64,000 nucleotides of DNA. It comes from an uncultured Bacteroidales bacterium (lineage in GTDB: Bacteria > Bacteroidota > Bacteroidia > Bacteroidales > F082). Below the pieces are notes generated by a model, which did no database searches, was not told the DNA's origin, and worked only from the letters and a program-made list of their open reading frames with translations. A program made the translations under genes and the position numbers. Within the stretch, counting starts at the first letter, position 1, and each line of letters opens with the position of its first letter. Location of the stretch: contig ONFO01000020.1 in NCBI GenBank assembly GCA_900317155.1, positions 1 through 64,000 on the forward strand. Reading direction: 5' to 3'. Positions 44,511-55,159 of this stretch are shown here, in pieces.

Positions 44511-44909
44511 TTATTCTCCATCAATTATAAGCTTTTCTATCTTATCCACAAACTTGTGAGTAGGTTCCTTGAGTGACCGAGCCTCTTCCATTGAAATGTC
44601 ATACGAACAATTGTAATCAGCCTTTTGACGGAGTTGGAACAAACGAGCCAAGAAACTGCCATCTTCTAACGAAATCTTCTCAGTTTTCACAAAATGCAAA
44701 CTAAATTGTGTTAGCATTCCTGAATGGGTGTGTGCAACGATTTCTCTTTGGATGAAAAGGGCTTGCACAATATGAAAACAAGCATAGTAAAACCGGTTTA
44801 CGGCCATATCGAAATAGTCCAAATCCATCATTTCATCAGCTTGATTTAGAAACCGATGCGCCCTTTCAATTTGCATGTCAACCAATATTTTTCTCTCTTC
44901 AGGTGTCAT
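44511..44909 (-). CDS. HEPN-domain protein (UPF0332 type) of a HEPN-MNT pair
   Basis: 132 residues, all helical. DYFDMAVNRFYYACFHIVQA is the characteristic HEPN helix, and LRQKADYNCSYD matches the conserved R...DY region. HEPN proteins of this layout are RNase or tRNA-directed toxins controlled by an adjacent nucleotidyltransferase. It overlaps the MNT gene by 4 nt (ATGA). The gene is AT-rich compared with der. Confidence 0.85.
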   Translation of the reverse strand: MTPEERKILVDMQIERAHRFLNQADEMMDLDYFDMAVNRFYYACFHIVQALFIQREIVAHTHSGMLTQFSLHFVKTEKISLEDGSFLARLFQLRQKADYNCSYDISMEEARSLKEPTHKFVDKIEKLIIDGE

Positions 44910-45220
44910 TGCAATAAATTTACTGCATCATGTTGAACATTCTCATAAAAAGGCGTTGCCCGATAAGATTGCCATTCCTGCTCGGTGTACATAATCGGAT
45001 TGATTTCCTCGCCCAATTCGCAGCCTAACAAAACAAAAGGATAACTTACCGTATCGTAATCCGACTGGGTAAGTTTTTCCTTATTAAGGATGAGGAGTAT
45101 GTCCCAATCCGAAAAGGCATGAGCGGTCCCGCGCGCCCGAGAACCGTAAAGCCATGCTTCACCTCCCGAGGGGACAACCTCCAACGCAAGTTGCTTAATA
45201 TCCGACAAAACGTTTTCCAT
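44906..45220 (-). CDS. MNT-type nucleotidyltransferase antitoxin
   Basis: 104 residues from MENVLSDIKQLALEVVP. The nucleotidyltransferase signature GSRARGTAHAFSDWDILL (GSxxRG...DxD) is intact. In HEPN-MNT pairs, MntA-like proteins neutralise the HEPN partner by AMPylation. The start at 45220 is supported by a TAGTTTTG box at 45242-45249; the longer frame to 45298 runs through that promoter and a palindrome. Confidence 0.86.
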   Translation of the reverse strand: MENVLSDIKQLALEVVPSGGEAWLYGSRARGTAHAFSDWDILLILNKEKLTQSDYDTVSYPFVLLGCELGEEINPIMYTEQEWQSYRATPFYENVQHDAVNLLQ

Positions 45221-45241
45221 GGTTTTTGTTATTTCACACTG

Positions 45242-45249
45242 CAAAACTA
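45242..45249 (-). promoter_or_regulatory. TAnnTTTG promoter box of the HEPN-MNT operon
   Basis: TAGTTTTG on the minus strand, 21 nt before the MNT ATG. Confidence 0.55.
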
Positions 45250-45282
45250 CACATTTTTTCCAAAACAACAAATTAATAAACC

Positions 45283-45312
45283 TGTAGAGACGCGCCATGG
45301 CACGTCTCTACA
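45283..45312. repeat. 30-bp palindrome TGTAGAGACG...CGTCTCTACA
   Basis: Arms of 10 bp flank a central CCATGG. This GTAGAGACG(C)GCCATGGCACGTCTC-type palindrome (as seen here) is familiar from intergenic regions of many bacteria. It lies between the HEPN-MNT pair and the V-ATPase operon. Confidence 0.8.
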
Positions 45313-45317
45313 ATTTC

Positions 45318-45365
45318 GAATCGGAATATTCATTCCGCATTCCTCATTCTGCATTCTGCATTCCC
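45318..45365. repeat. ATTCCGC/ATTCTGC 7-bp repeats at the end of the V-ATPase operon
   Basis: About six CATTCNN units, touching the 3' end of the K subunit gene. Confidence 0.7.
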
Positions 45366-45367
45366 AA

Positions 45368-45852
<485 letters not shown>

Positions 45853-47625
45853 TTAAGATTGTAATGGTTTATACCTCCTACCTGTGCCTTCGTAACCGGA
45901 GTTTTTGAAGAACTCGAGGAAGTTGAGTCGCAGAGGATGCACGAAGGCACCCAAGACGCACATGGCGACGTTCAGCGTGTGGCCAATCACCACGATGAGG
46001 ATGAAAGCAATCCAGCCTAAACCGCCATCGCCCAAAGCCTGCACGCCGATGGCGTTGAAGGCCTCGCCGAGTTTGGCACCGGCCAAGCCCAAGGCATACA
46101 GACGCAGGTAACTCAGCACGTCACCAAGCAAGCCCGTGGCTGTGTTGTAAGTCTCCCACAAACCCGAGCCCACATTGAGCAAAGGATTGCGGTGCAGGTC
46201 GTTGAGGAAGAAGATGCCTAAGGCCGACAAACAGCCTATGACAATGACAATCCACTTCGTCAGTGCCTTGTCCATCACGCCCATCAGGGCGAGACCGCCC
46301 ACAATGACGCCACCTACAATAAGTAATGTCCAGCCCCAAGTACTCAAGGAGTTGGCAAAGCCTTTCACCTTGGTGCTCTGGTAGGTCTTGACAATCAAGG
46401 CGAGACAGATGTGGACGATACCGACGAGCAAAGCCAATACCATCGTGCCGTCATAACCTGCAATCTGCGAAGGTAGCATAATCTTCTTCACCCCTTCGGG
46501 TAGCCAGCTCCAGTTGAGCATATCCACGGAGAAGAAGGTATGGAACAGAAATCCCACCACAGTGGTGGCGATGCCCAAAGTGATGCCCAAAGGCGCAATC
46601 TTGCCCAACACCTTCTTCAAGGCAAGGCTGGCACCGATAAGCACCAGTCCATAACCCATATCGCCCATGCAGAAGGCGAAGAAGAGCATGAAGAAGATGG
46701 AGATGAACACCGTCGGGTCGAATTCGTCGTATTTGGGTCGACCGTACATGTCGGTCAACAGTTCAAACATCGACACAAACTTGTTGTTTTTCAACTTGAT
46801 GGGCGGGTTGTCATCGACTTTTGCCTTATCCACCAGATAAAGGATGTTTTCCTTTTCCAGCATATCGTGCAAGGCAGGCTCGTTTTCGACGGGAGCAAAG
46901 CCTTCGAAGACGGTGATGTAGTCCTCAGCAGCCTTCTCACCCGCGACGTTGGCCAAATGCAGGTCGAGTTTCGACAAGGTCTTGTCCAACTCGGCTTGCA
47001 GCACAGGTTCATGCCATTTCAGTTGGGCCAGACGATGTTCTTTCTCTTTCACCTGCGCCTCCAAGTCGGCAATCTGCTTCTCGATGGCGGCATAGTCGCG
47101 ATCGGGAGCAGGGAGTTCCTTCAGCGGGAAGTCGTAGTCGTCGGAATCGGACACGACCACAAAATAACTGTAGCCGCCAAGATTCGAAATCTCGCTCAGC
47201 GCATATTGTTCCTTCCAAGCGGGGTCGATGGCTTTCGCCTTGTAGAAGTGGAGCTTCAAACCCGTTTCCTTGAGTCGGTCGAAGCTCTTGGGATCGAACT
47301 TGCCCCAAGGTACCAGCTCATCCGCGTCCTTACGAAGCTGCGGCAACTGGGCTTCGATGGCTTCCTTGTCGCGCACGGTCTCCATCACCTCCACGGCAAA
47401 GTCGGTAGGCTTCTGGCCTGGGTCGTCGGCTTTCTCGACCATCTTCAGGGCGGCAAGGGCCTTACGGTAAATCTCCGCACGGGCCGACAGCTTCTCCGAT
47501 TTATCGTCGATGGGCTTCAGCGAACGCGTGATGTCGACCACGCCCACCGATTGCAGCTTCTCCAAGAAGGCATCGGCATCGCCGCTCATGAGGATGAAAT
47601 CATATTTTGTCATTTCAGTTACCAT
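45853..47625 (-). CDS. ntpI: V-type ATPase subunit I (stator a subunit)
   Basis: 590 residues. The N-terminal half is cytoplasmic with coiled coils (AAIEKQIADLEAQVKEKEHR; LQAELDKTLSKLDLHLANV). The C-terminal half has about seven membrane helices with LSYLRLYALGLAGAKLGEAF, where the Arg of RLYALG is the expected rotor-facing arginine. It forms the ion half-channels together with K. The start is MVTEM at 47625 or MTKYDF at 47613; the former overlaps the D subunit gene by 11 nt. Confidence 0.94.
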   Translation of the reverse strand: MVTEMTKYDFILMSGDADAFLEKLQSVGVVDITRSLKPIDDKSEKLSARAEIYRKALAALKMVEKADDPGQKPTDFAVEVMETVRDKEAIEAQLPQLRKDADELVPWGKFDPKSFDRLKETGLKLHFYKAKAIDPAWKEQYALSEISNLGGYSYFVVVSDSDDYDFPLKELPAPDRDYAAIEKQIADLEAQVKEKEHRLAQLKWHEPVLQAELDKTLSKLDLHLANVAGEKAAEDYITVFEGFAPVENEPALHDMLEKENILYLVDKAKVDDNPPIKLKNNKFVSMFELLTDMYGRPKYDEFDPTVFISIFFMLFFAFCMGDMGYGLVLIGASLALKKVLGKIAPLGITLGIATTVVGFLFHTFFSVDMLNWSWLPEGVKKIMLPSQIAGYDGTMVLALLVGIVHICLALIVKTYQSTKVKGFANSLSTWGWTLLIVGGVIVGGLALMGVMDKALTKWIVIVIGCLSALGIFFLNDLHRNPLLNVGSGLWETYNTATGLLGDVLSYLRLYALGLAGAKLGEAFNAIGVQALGDGGLGWIAFILIVVIGHTLNVAMCVLGAFVHPLRLNFLEFFKNSGYEGTGRRYKPLQS

Positions 47626-48226
47626 GTTCTGCCTCCTCTTCTTCCATGTGTTTGTTTTTCACGATTTTCTGCGAAGCCTTGTCGAGGTTCTCCGCGTCTT
47701 CCATATATCGTTTGATCTTACGTATGGCTTCGTTGTAGCCAGGAATTTGCACCTTCTCGTAAAGGTTGACTTTCTGTGTGGTCTTTTTCCGCTGGTAGTC
47801 CAAAATGCGGCTCACCTCGGTATAGACCTCCGACTCGATGCCCAACTGCGCCAGATTTTTCAAGATTTGAACGCCGTCGGCATACCACATGGGCTTGGTG
47901 AAAAGGTTGATGTCCTTCACGTCGAACAGCACCTCTTCCAAAGACGGCACGGGCACACCCGCAATCTTGACGGTCTTCAGCTTGACATCGGTCACGGAAA
48001 TCAGTCCTGGCTCAAATTCATTCCAAAGCCGGGCCATGTACTCATACGACTTGAGTTCGGCCTCTAACTGCTCTACAAGCCCCTCCGAACGCTGTTTGGC
48101 TTTTTTCACCTCAAGGCGCAGCGCACTCTCCTTGCTCTTCAGCGTGGGCAGGGCACGGGTTCGCGTCTTGAGCTGCTTGTTCATCTCGTTCAGCGAGGTC
48201 TTGTTATATTGAAATTTGATGGCCAT
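47615..48226 (-). CDS. ntpD: V-type ATPase subunit D (central shaft)
   Basis: 203 residues, almost entirely coiled coil, with the family N-terminus IKFQYNKTSLNEMNKQLKTR and central GVPVPSLEEVLFDVKDINLF. D is the rotor shaft that turns inside the A3B3 head. It begins 2 nt after the stop codon of the small membrane protein gene. Confidence 0.93.
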   Translation of the reverse strand: MAIKFQYNKTSLNEMNKQLKTRTRALPTLKSKESALRLEVKKAKQRSEGLVEQLEAELKSYEYMARLWNEFEPGLISVTDVKLKTVKIAGVPVPSLEEVLFDVKDINLFTKPMWYADGVQILKNLAQLGIESEVYTEVSRILDYQRKKTTQKVNLYEKVQIPGYNEAIRKIKRYMEDAENLDKASQKIVKNKHMEEEEAEHGN

Positions 48227-48228
48227 GA

Positions 48229-48381
48229 TTACTTTTTCAGTTCTTCTTTAAGATCTTCAAGTTCTTTCTTTAGTTCCTTTATTGATTTGTCAGCTTTACT
48301 CATCGCAATAGCCAAACAAATGATTCCACAACTCCCTAAAATAGTAGCTATAGTAGTTAAAGTTAATTTATCCATAACCAT
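48229..48381 (-). CDS. 50-residue single-helix membrane protein inside the V-ATPase operon
   Basis: Stop codon TAA at 48231-48229; start ATG at 48381 (MVMDKL) or 48375 (MDKL), giving 50 or 48 residues. One membrane helix (TTIATILGSCGIICLAIAMS) is followed by a charged amphipathic stretch (KELKKELEDLKEELKK) ideal for a coiled coil. It sits 6 nt after the B subunit stop and 2 nt before the D subunit start, so it must be cotranscribed and probably translationally coupled. I recognise no family. A small accessory or stator subunit of the ATPase is plausible but only inferred from position. Confidence 0.72.
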   Translation of the reverse strand: MVMDKLTLTTIATILGSCGIICLAIAMSKADKSIKELKKELEDLKEELKK

Positions 48382-48387
48382 TAAACT

Positions 48388-49716
48388 TTAATTCACTTTT
48401 TCTTTCCAATACTTCTGAATCAGGCTTTCCTTCAAACCAGTCTCGGCCTTGGTGAAATACTTGCCAAACAACTCCCAAGCCGTGTCAAGCATCTCGGTAA
48501 TTGGGATGTTGACGTCGATAGCGAGCAGGCGCGTGGCATATTCCTTGGCATAGTCGAGGCAGCGCAGGTCGTAGTCGCTCAGGTCGAATCCGTTTTCCAA
48601 TTTGGTTTTGGCGTTGGCGGCATCAGCATACAAACGCACCGAAGTGTTCATCACGGCACTGTGGTCCTCACGGGTCTTCTTGTTCTGCACATGTTGTTTC
48701 AGACGCGACAGAGAGCGGAACGGGTCGACGATGACCTTGCCCGAATCGGGGTCGGCACGGAGGTACAACTGTCCCTCGGTGATATAACCCGTGTTGTCGG
48801 GAATGGCGTGCGTGATGTCACCGTCGTTCAAGGTTGTCACAGCAATGATGGTGATGGAGCCACCCGAAGGCAGTTGCACGGCCTTCTCGTAAATCTTGGC
48901 CAAGTCAGAATACAGCGAGCCGGGCATGGAGTCCTTCGAAGGAATCTGGTCCATACGGTTGCTCACGATACTCAGAGCATCAGCATACAAGGTCATGTCG
49001 GTGAGCAGTACCAACACCTTTTCGTTCTTGTCGACCGCGAAATATTCCGCAGCGGTCAAGGCCATGTCAGGAATCAGCAGACGCTCGACAGGGGGCTGGT
49101 CGGTGGTGTTAACAAAACTGACGATCTTGTGCAAAGCACCCGCACTCTCAAACTCATGTTTGAAGAACAGGTAGTCGTCGTTAGTCAAGCCCATGCCACC
49201 AAGAATGATCTTATCCACATCGGCGCGGAGGGCCACCATGCTCATCACACGGTTGTAAGGTTGGTCGGGGTCGGCGAAGAAAGGAATCTTCTGACCTGAA
49301 ACCAAGGTATTGTTCAAGTCGATGCCAGCGATACCCGTTGGAATCAGCTCTGAAGGCATACGACGTTTATAGGGGTTCACCGAAGGGCCGCCAATCTGGC
49401 GTTTCTCGCCCTCCACGGCTGGACCGCCGTCGATAGGCTCACCGTATGCATTGAAGAAACGGCCTGCGAGCTCGTCGCTCACATTCAAGGTAGGCGGCTC
49501 GCCAAAGAAGGTCACTTCAGCATTGGTCGGGATGTTTTCTGTGCCGCCAAACACCTGCAAGGTGACGCTGTTGTCCTTGATTTTCACCACCTGCGCCAAA
49601 CGACCGGCAACATACGCCAGTTCGTCGTTAGCCACGCCTTGCGCCTCAAGGGTCACGGTGGCCTTGGTTATGGCAGTCAGCTTCGTATAGATGCGTTGAA
49701 AGGCTTTCTCACTCAT
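48388..49716 (-). CDS. ntpB: V-type ATPase subunit B (non-catalytic head)
   Basis: 442 residues. Recognised by GPSVNPYKRRMPSELIPTGI, LVSGQKIPFFADPDQPYNR, LLTDMTLYADALSIVSNRMD and YITEGQLYLRADPDSGKV. It lacks a Walker A motif, as expected for B. With A it builds the hexameric head. It overlaps the A gene by 8 nt. Confidence 0.96.
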   Translation of the reverse strand: MSEKAFQRIYTKLTAITKATVTLEAQGVANDELAYVAGRLAQVVKIKDNSVTLQVFGGTENIPTNAEVTFFGEPPTLNVSDELAGRFFNAYGEPIDGGPAVEGEKRQIGGPSVNPYKRRMPSELIPTGIAGIDLNNTLVSGQKIPFFADPDQPYNRVMSMVALRADVDKIILGGMGLTNDDYLFFKHEFESAGALHKIVSFVNTTDQPPVERLLIPDMALTAAEYFAVDKNEKVLVLLTDMTLYADALSIVSNRMDQIPSKDSMPGSLYSDLAKIYEKAVQLPSGGSITIIAVTTLNDGDITHAIPDNTGYITEGQLYLRADPDSGKVIVDPFRSLSRLKQHVQNKKTREDHSAVMNTSVRLYADAANAKTKLENGFDLSDYDLRCLDYAKEYATRLLAIDVNIPITEMLDTAWELFGKYFTKAETGLKESLIQKYWKEKVN

Positions 49717-51457
49717 GTTTCAGTTCCTCCTTAAGCTGGTTCAAGTATTTGTTGAATTGTTCCGACTCGTATTCCGTGTAGTTCATCTGGCGGCAGATGT
49801 TGATCAGACCTTTGAAGTAGTTCATGCACTCCTCGAAGTTATCGAACTTGAAGCTGCGGTCGCAAATTTCAAGTATCAGGTCAAGCATGAACTTCTGGCG
49901 TTCCAAGGGGCAGCAGCCATCGATGTCATCAAAAGCGTCTTGTTGAAGTATCACAAAGTCAACAAGTTCCGATTTCCAGTATTGCTCGTGGTACGACATC
50001 GGCACACCGTCGTCGCCCAAGATGTTGATTTGCTCGTAGGCATCCTTACCTTTTCTAATAATGTATTTCGTCTTCGTCACCTTGTCGACCCAGCCTTTTT
50101 CAATCTTCTCGTCGAGATACTCAATGATTTCGGGATATTCGAGGTATTTCGAATAGGAGTCCACGGGGTCGACGGCGGGATAACGCTTCTTGTCGGCACG
50201 GTTCTGCGAGAGGCCGTAGAAGCAACGTGCAGCTTTCTTGGTGCTCTCGGTGACAGGCTCTTTCAAGTTACCGCCAGCAGGCGACACCGTTCCGATGAAG
50301 GTGATGGAGCCCGATTGGCCATTGTTGAGTTTCACATAGCCTGCACGAGCGTAGAAGTTGGAGATGATGGCCGAGAGGTCCATCGGGAAGCCGTCCTGAC
50401 CAGGCAGTTCCTCCAAACGGTTACTCATCTCACGCAAGGCCTGTGCCCAACGTGAGGTGGAGTCGGCCAGTAGCAGCACCTTCATGCCCATGGCGCGGTA
50501 ATATTCGCCAAGGGTCATGGCCGTGTAGACGGAGGCCTCACGGGCGGCGACCGGCATGTTGGAGGTATTGCAGATGATGATGGTACGTTCCATCAGCGAG
50601 CGACCCGTGTGCTTGTCCTTCAGTTCGGGGAACTCGGTGAAGATCTCCACGACCTCATTGGCACGCTCACCGCAGGCCGCCATGATGATGATGTCGGCAT
50701 CGGCTTGCTCGGCAAGGGCGTGTTGCAGCACGGTCTTGCCGCAGCCGAAAGGTCCGGGGATGAAGCCCGTGCCGCCTTCGGCGATGGGATTCAGCGTGTC
50801 GATGGTACGCACACCCGTTTCCATCACTTTGAAGGGACGTGGCTTCTCGACGTAGCCACCCACGGCCACCTTGACGGGCCATTTCTGGGTCATGTTCACC
50901 TGCACCTCCTCGCCTTCCTCGTTGGTCAGCGTGGCGATGGTGTCGGTAATCTTGTATTGTCCGGCTTTGGCCACCGACTTCACGGTGTAAGTCCCTTTAA
51001 ACGAGAACGGCACCATGATTTTGTGAGGCAGCCAGCCTTCTTTGACTTCGCCCAACCAGTCGGCGGCAACGACCTGTTGTCCAACTTTTGCGATAGGCGT
51101 GAAGTCCCAAAGTTTCTTTTCGTCGAGGGCCTTGGTGTATTCACCGCGTTTCAGAAACACGCCCGTCATGGTGGCGAGGTTGTTCTGCAGGCCGTCGAAG
51201 TTGCTCGAAAGCAAACCAGGTCCCAAGGTCACTTCAAGCATGTAGCCTTGGAATTCCACCGGGTCGCCGATTTGGAGGCCACGGGTGCTCTCAAACACCT
51301 GCACGGAAGCCTTGTTCCCGTTCACCTTGATGACCTCTGCCATCAACTTGGTACCATCCAAATCGATGAAGCAGATTTCATTCTGTGCCACAGGGCCGTC
51401 CACCTCCACAGTGACGAGGTTTGCAATGATTCCTGTAACTTTTCCTGTTGTTTTCAT
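49709..51457 (-). CDS. ntpA: V-type ATPase subunit A (catalytic)
   Basis: 582 residues. Walker A is GPFGCGKTVLQHAL, near residue 233, preceded by the A-specific insertion region (NMTQKWPVKVAVGGYVEKPR). The arginine-rich catalytic loop reads MPVAAREASVYTAMTLGEYY and LLADSTSRWAQALREMSNRL. It hydrolyses or makes ATP in the cytoplasmic head. Downstream of the DUF2764 gene by 76 nt, a gap containing A/T repeats and a short CCTTCGACC-type palindrome. Confidence 0.97.
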   Translation of the reverse strand: MKTTGKVTGIIANLVTVEVDGPVAQNEICFIDLDGTKLMAEVIKVNGNKASVQVFESTRGLQIGDPVEFQGYMLEVTLGPGLLSSNFDGLQNNLATMTGVFLKRGEYTKALDEKKLWDFTPIAKVGQQVVAADWLGEVKEGWLPHKIMVPFSFKGTYTVKSVAKAGQYKITDTIATLTNEEGEEVQVNMTQKWPVKVAVGGYVEKPRPFKVMETGVRTIDTLNPIAEGGTGFIPGPFGCGKTVLQHALAEQADADIIIMAACGERANEVVEIFTEFPELKDKHTGRSLMERTIIICNTSNMPVAAREASVYTAMTLGEYYRAMGMKVLLLADSTSRWAQALREMSNRLEELPGQDGFPMDLSAIISNFYARAGYVKLNNGQSGSITFIGTVSPAGGNLKEPVTESTKKAARCFYGLSQNRADKKRYPAVDPVDSYSKYLEYPEIIEYLDEKIEKGWVDKVTKTKYIIRKGKDAYEQINILGDDGVPMSYHEQYWKSELVDFVILQQDAFDDIDGCCPLERQKFMLDLILEICDRSFKFDNFEECMNYFKGLINICRQMNYTEYESEQFNKYLNQLKEELKHE

Positions 51458-51460
51458 ATA

Positions 51461-51532
51461 TTATAATTCAATATTCAAAATTTAAAATTCAAAGATTCTG
51501 CCGGGGCCTTCGACCTTTCGACAAGCTCAAAA
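51461..51532. repeat. A/T-rich 7-bp repeats plus a REP-like palindrome
   Basis: 51461-51498 holds ATTCAAAA-type units. 51503-51532 reads CCTTCGACCTTTCGACAAGCTCA, in pieces a REP-like sequence (CTTCGAC/GTCGAAG arms). A related GGTCCCTGAGGCCCATCGAAGG segment lies at 60471. Confidence 0.65.
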
Positions 51533-51533
51533 C

Positions 51534-52169
51534 TCATTCTTCCTCAACTATTTCAAGAGCGGTGGTTCCTGTGATTGTCGTAGCGCTGTTAACGCCTCCA
51601 AAAGTGCCACGCACCTCCTTGACGAGTTTGCGGAACATCTCGTCCCCTTTTGTCTCATCAAGTTCAGCCCAACGTTGCACAGTCTTGGCTTTGACCATGA
51701 AGGCAAGGATGGCGTTCATGTTGAAATAGTCCATGCGGGCGATGTCGGAGGCTTTTTCCCATTTCAGCTCGTCCATCTTTTGCTCGCGTTCCACAAAGTC
51801 GGCGTCGGCGAGGATTTCCTCGATCTGCTTGGCTTCCTCAAAGTCGGCCTCGGGCAACTCCACCATGTAATCCTCCCCTTTCTTGCCAAGGCGTTTGGCC
51901 AGGTAGTTCACCTTCATGTTGCGCAGGCGACCATCGAAGTCAAAATACTCTCGGATGAAACGGTTCTTGCTCTTGGCGGCTTTGTCATAAAACTCGGCAT
52001 TGAGCGTATCCTCATCGAAGCCTTCCTCCATGAGTTCGACCAGTTGTTGGTCTTTCTCGGAAAGCAGCTCCATGATGGACTCCTTCACAGCGGCATAATT
52101 GAAGCCCGTGTTCTCAAAGCCCGAGGTTAGTTCCGGCAAGCCGGCCACGATATAGACATAGTTATCCAT
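51534..52169 (-). CDS. DUF2764 family protein, probable V-ATPase C-like subunit
   Basis: 211 residues. It starts MDNYVYIVAGLPELTSGFEN and contains FIREYFDFDGRLRNMKVNYL and ARMDYFNMNAILAFMVKAKT. DUF2764 genes occupy the place of subunit C in Bacteroidota V-ATPase operons and are thought to link rotor shaft and membrane ring. Its start codon overlaps the stop of subunit E by one nucleotide. Role by position and family. Confidence 0.86.
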   Translation of the reverse strand: MDNYVYIVAGLPELTSGFENTGFNYAAVKESIMELLSEKDQQLVELMEEGFDEDTLNAEFYDKAAKSKNRFIREYFDFDGRLRNMKVNYLAKRLGKKGEDYMVELPEADFEEAKQIEEILADADFVEREQKMDELKWEKASDIARMDYFNMNAILAFMVKAKTVQRWAELDETKGDEMFRKLVKEVRGTFGGVNSATTITGTTALEIVEEE

Positions 52170-52780
52170 CAGCCGAAGAGGATTTTCTTGGTGGCGGGAC
52201 GCAGGTAGTTGGCGATAAGTTGTGTGAACTCCTCATCGGTGAACTGCAACATGTAGCCGCCTTCCTTGGGCGAAACCTTGAAGCCGCCGTTCATCTTCTT
52301 GGAGTAGTCCACCTTTACCTCGCCCTTGAATTGCTTGGCGATTTCGTTCTTCACGAAAGGCTCCACCTCGGCCTTCAAGGCTTCAGGGAGGATTAGGTCG
52401 AGGTCGACAGGCGATGCATTCTGCGGGTTAAAAGCTTTCACAACACTGGCAATCAGCTCTTTGACGAAAGCGGCATTGCTCATATTGGCTTTTACGCCTT
52501 CAGTAGCGGCCTTGGTCACCAGCATCTTCTCGATTTCCTGTTTCGTCACGGCGATGCTCTGCGTGGCAGCCATTTTCACATCGGCGGTCACCTTAGTCTT
52601 CAGTTCCTCAGCCTCTTTGTTGGCTTGGGCGATGATGTGATCGGCTTGAACTTTAGCATAGGCCACGATGCGGTCGGCCTCAGCCTGGGCCTTTTGCACG
52701 AGTTCCTCACCGTCATGTTTTCCCTTCGACAAGCCTTCCTTATAGAGCTTGTCGGTCAATTCTTGCAGTTTGTCTTGCAT
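52169..52780 (-). CDS. ntpE: V-type ATPase subunit E (peripheral stalk)
   Basis: 203 residues. A long N-terminal helix rich in Ala, Lys and Glu (LVQKAQAEADRIVAYAKVQA; IIAQANKEAEELKTKVTADV) leads to a globular C-terminal domain. E forms the peripheral stalk holding the head against the rotor. It is the first gene of the V-ATPase operon, read from a TAATTTTG box at 52830-52837. Confidence 0.88.
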   Translation of the reverse strand: MQDKLQELTDKLYKEGLSKGKHDGEELVQKAQAEADRIVAYAKVQADHIIAQANKEAEELKTKVTADVKMAATQSIAVTKQEIEKMLVTKAATEGVKANMSNAAFVKELIASVVKAFNPQNASPVDLDLILPEALKAEVEPFVKNEIAKQFKGEVKVDYSKKMNGGFKVSPKEGGYMLQFTDEEFTQLIANYLRPATKKILFG

Positions 52781-52829
52781 AAATTTATATGTGTTGCTTT
52801 GTTTAGTTTTTGCTTTTGAAATCAGGGGG

Positions 52830-52837
52830 CAAAATTA
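52830..52837 (-). promoter_or_regulatory. TAnnTTTG promoter box of the V-ATPase operon
   Basis: TAATTTTG on the minus strand, ~50 nt before the subunit E ATG, in the 229-bp spacer shared with the F-ATPase operon. Confidence 0.55.
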
Positions 52838-52961
52838 GGGAATCCCTTCTTGAAAAAAAAGAGAAACCCCAAAAAAAACTGATGTCAAAGAATCGAAATA
52901 CCTTTTCGGGACTTTTTTTTCCTTTTTTATCAAATTCTGCGGAACGGAAAATAATATTTGA

Positions 52962-52969
52962 TAAATTTG
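52962..52969 (+). promoter_or_regulatory. TAnnTTTG promoter box of the F-ATPase operon
   Basis: TAAATTTG, 40 nt before the atpD ATG at 53010. The two divergent boxes are ~125 bp apart, with an A/T-rich stretch (runs of A and T at 52852-52925) between them. Confidence 0.5.
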
Positions 52970-52991
52970 CCGTTTGATTTTCAAGAAATAA

Positions 52992-54515
<1,524 letters not shown>

Positions 54516-54527
54516 TAATAAGGTGAA

Positions 54528-54767
54528 ATGAAAGTAGAAATCATATCACCGAGCGATACCTTGTTTGAAGGCGAGGCCAGTTCCGTCACCGTGCCGAGCA
54601 AGATGGGACCTTTCACCCTGCTTGAGCACCATGCCGCCATCGTCGCCATCCTTGAGGCCGGCAAAGTCAGCCTCACCGATGCCAAAGGAGAGCATCAAGA
54701 GTTTGCCATCAAGGGCGGCTTCACCGAGAACCACGACAACCACCTGACCATCTGCGTAGAGTTATGA
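54528..54767 (+). CDS. atpC: F-type ATP synthase subunit epsilon (short form)
   Basis: 79 residues: only the N-terminal beta-sandwich (VEIISPSDTLFEGEASSVTV; GPFTLLEHHAAIVAIL; FAIKGGFTENHDNHLTICVE). The C-terminal helical hairpin that inhibits ATP hydrolysis in many bacteria is absent. Short epsilon subunits are usual in Bacteroidota. The next gene overlaps its stop by 4 nt. Confidence 0.93.
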   Translation: MKVEIISPSDTLFEGEASSVTVPSKMGPFTLLEHHAAIVAILEAGKVSLTDAKGEHQEFAIKGGFTENHDNHLTICVEL

Positions 54768-55159
54768 AAAAGGATGTATTGACAAAATACCTTGCGGTCT
54801 TCTTGCTGCTCTGCCTCGTGCTCGACGGCATCCTGCTCTGTTTCTTCGCCGACAAGCCCTGGTGGAACAACTGGATGATCACAGGACCCAACCTCTTCAT
54901 GATCTTGGGTGCCTTCTATTGCCACCTGATGAAGAAAAACGTGGACGAGCACCCAAACAAGCTCACCTGGCTGCTGGTCTACAAAGGCATCAAGCTGGTG
55001 CTCACCATAGCCATTTTGGTCCTTTACATCCTCTTCGTCAAGGAAAGCAGCAAGGTTTTTGTCATAATCACAGCCTCCACCTACCTCATTGCGCTGGTAA
55101 CGGAAACCTGGGTCTACAACCATTATATCAAGAATCTGAACAAAGAAGACAAAGCATGA
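54764..55159 (+). CDS. AtpI-like membrane protein
   Basis: 131 residues with four membrane helices (YLAVFLLLCLVLDGILLCFF; WMITGPNLFMILGAFYCHLM; GIKLVLTIAILVLYILFV; VFVIITASTYLIALVTETWV). Genes in this place, between epsilon and a, encode AtpI-like proteins thought to help c-ring assembly or Mg2+ handling; sequence support for AtpI itself is weak. It overlaps both neighbours by 4 nt, so it is tightly coupled to them. Confidence 0.78.
   Translation: MKKDVLTKYLAVFLLLCLVLDGILLCFFADKPWWNNWMITGPNLFMILGAFYCHLMKKNVDEHPNKLTWLLVYKGIKLVLTIAILVLYILFVKESSKVFVIITASTYLIALVTETWVYNHYIKNLNKEDKA

Noticed and set aside
54862-55155. In-frame upstream extension of atpB to 54862
   Set aside because: It reads through the AtpI-like gene in another frame; the ATG at 55156 is followed by a proper signal peptide and overlaps the upstream stop in the usual ATGA fashion.
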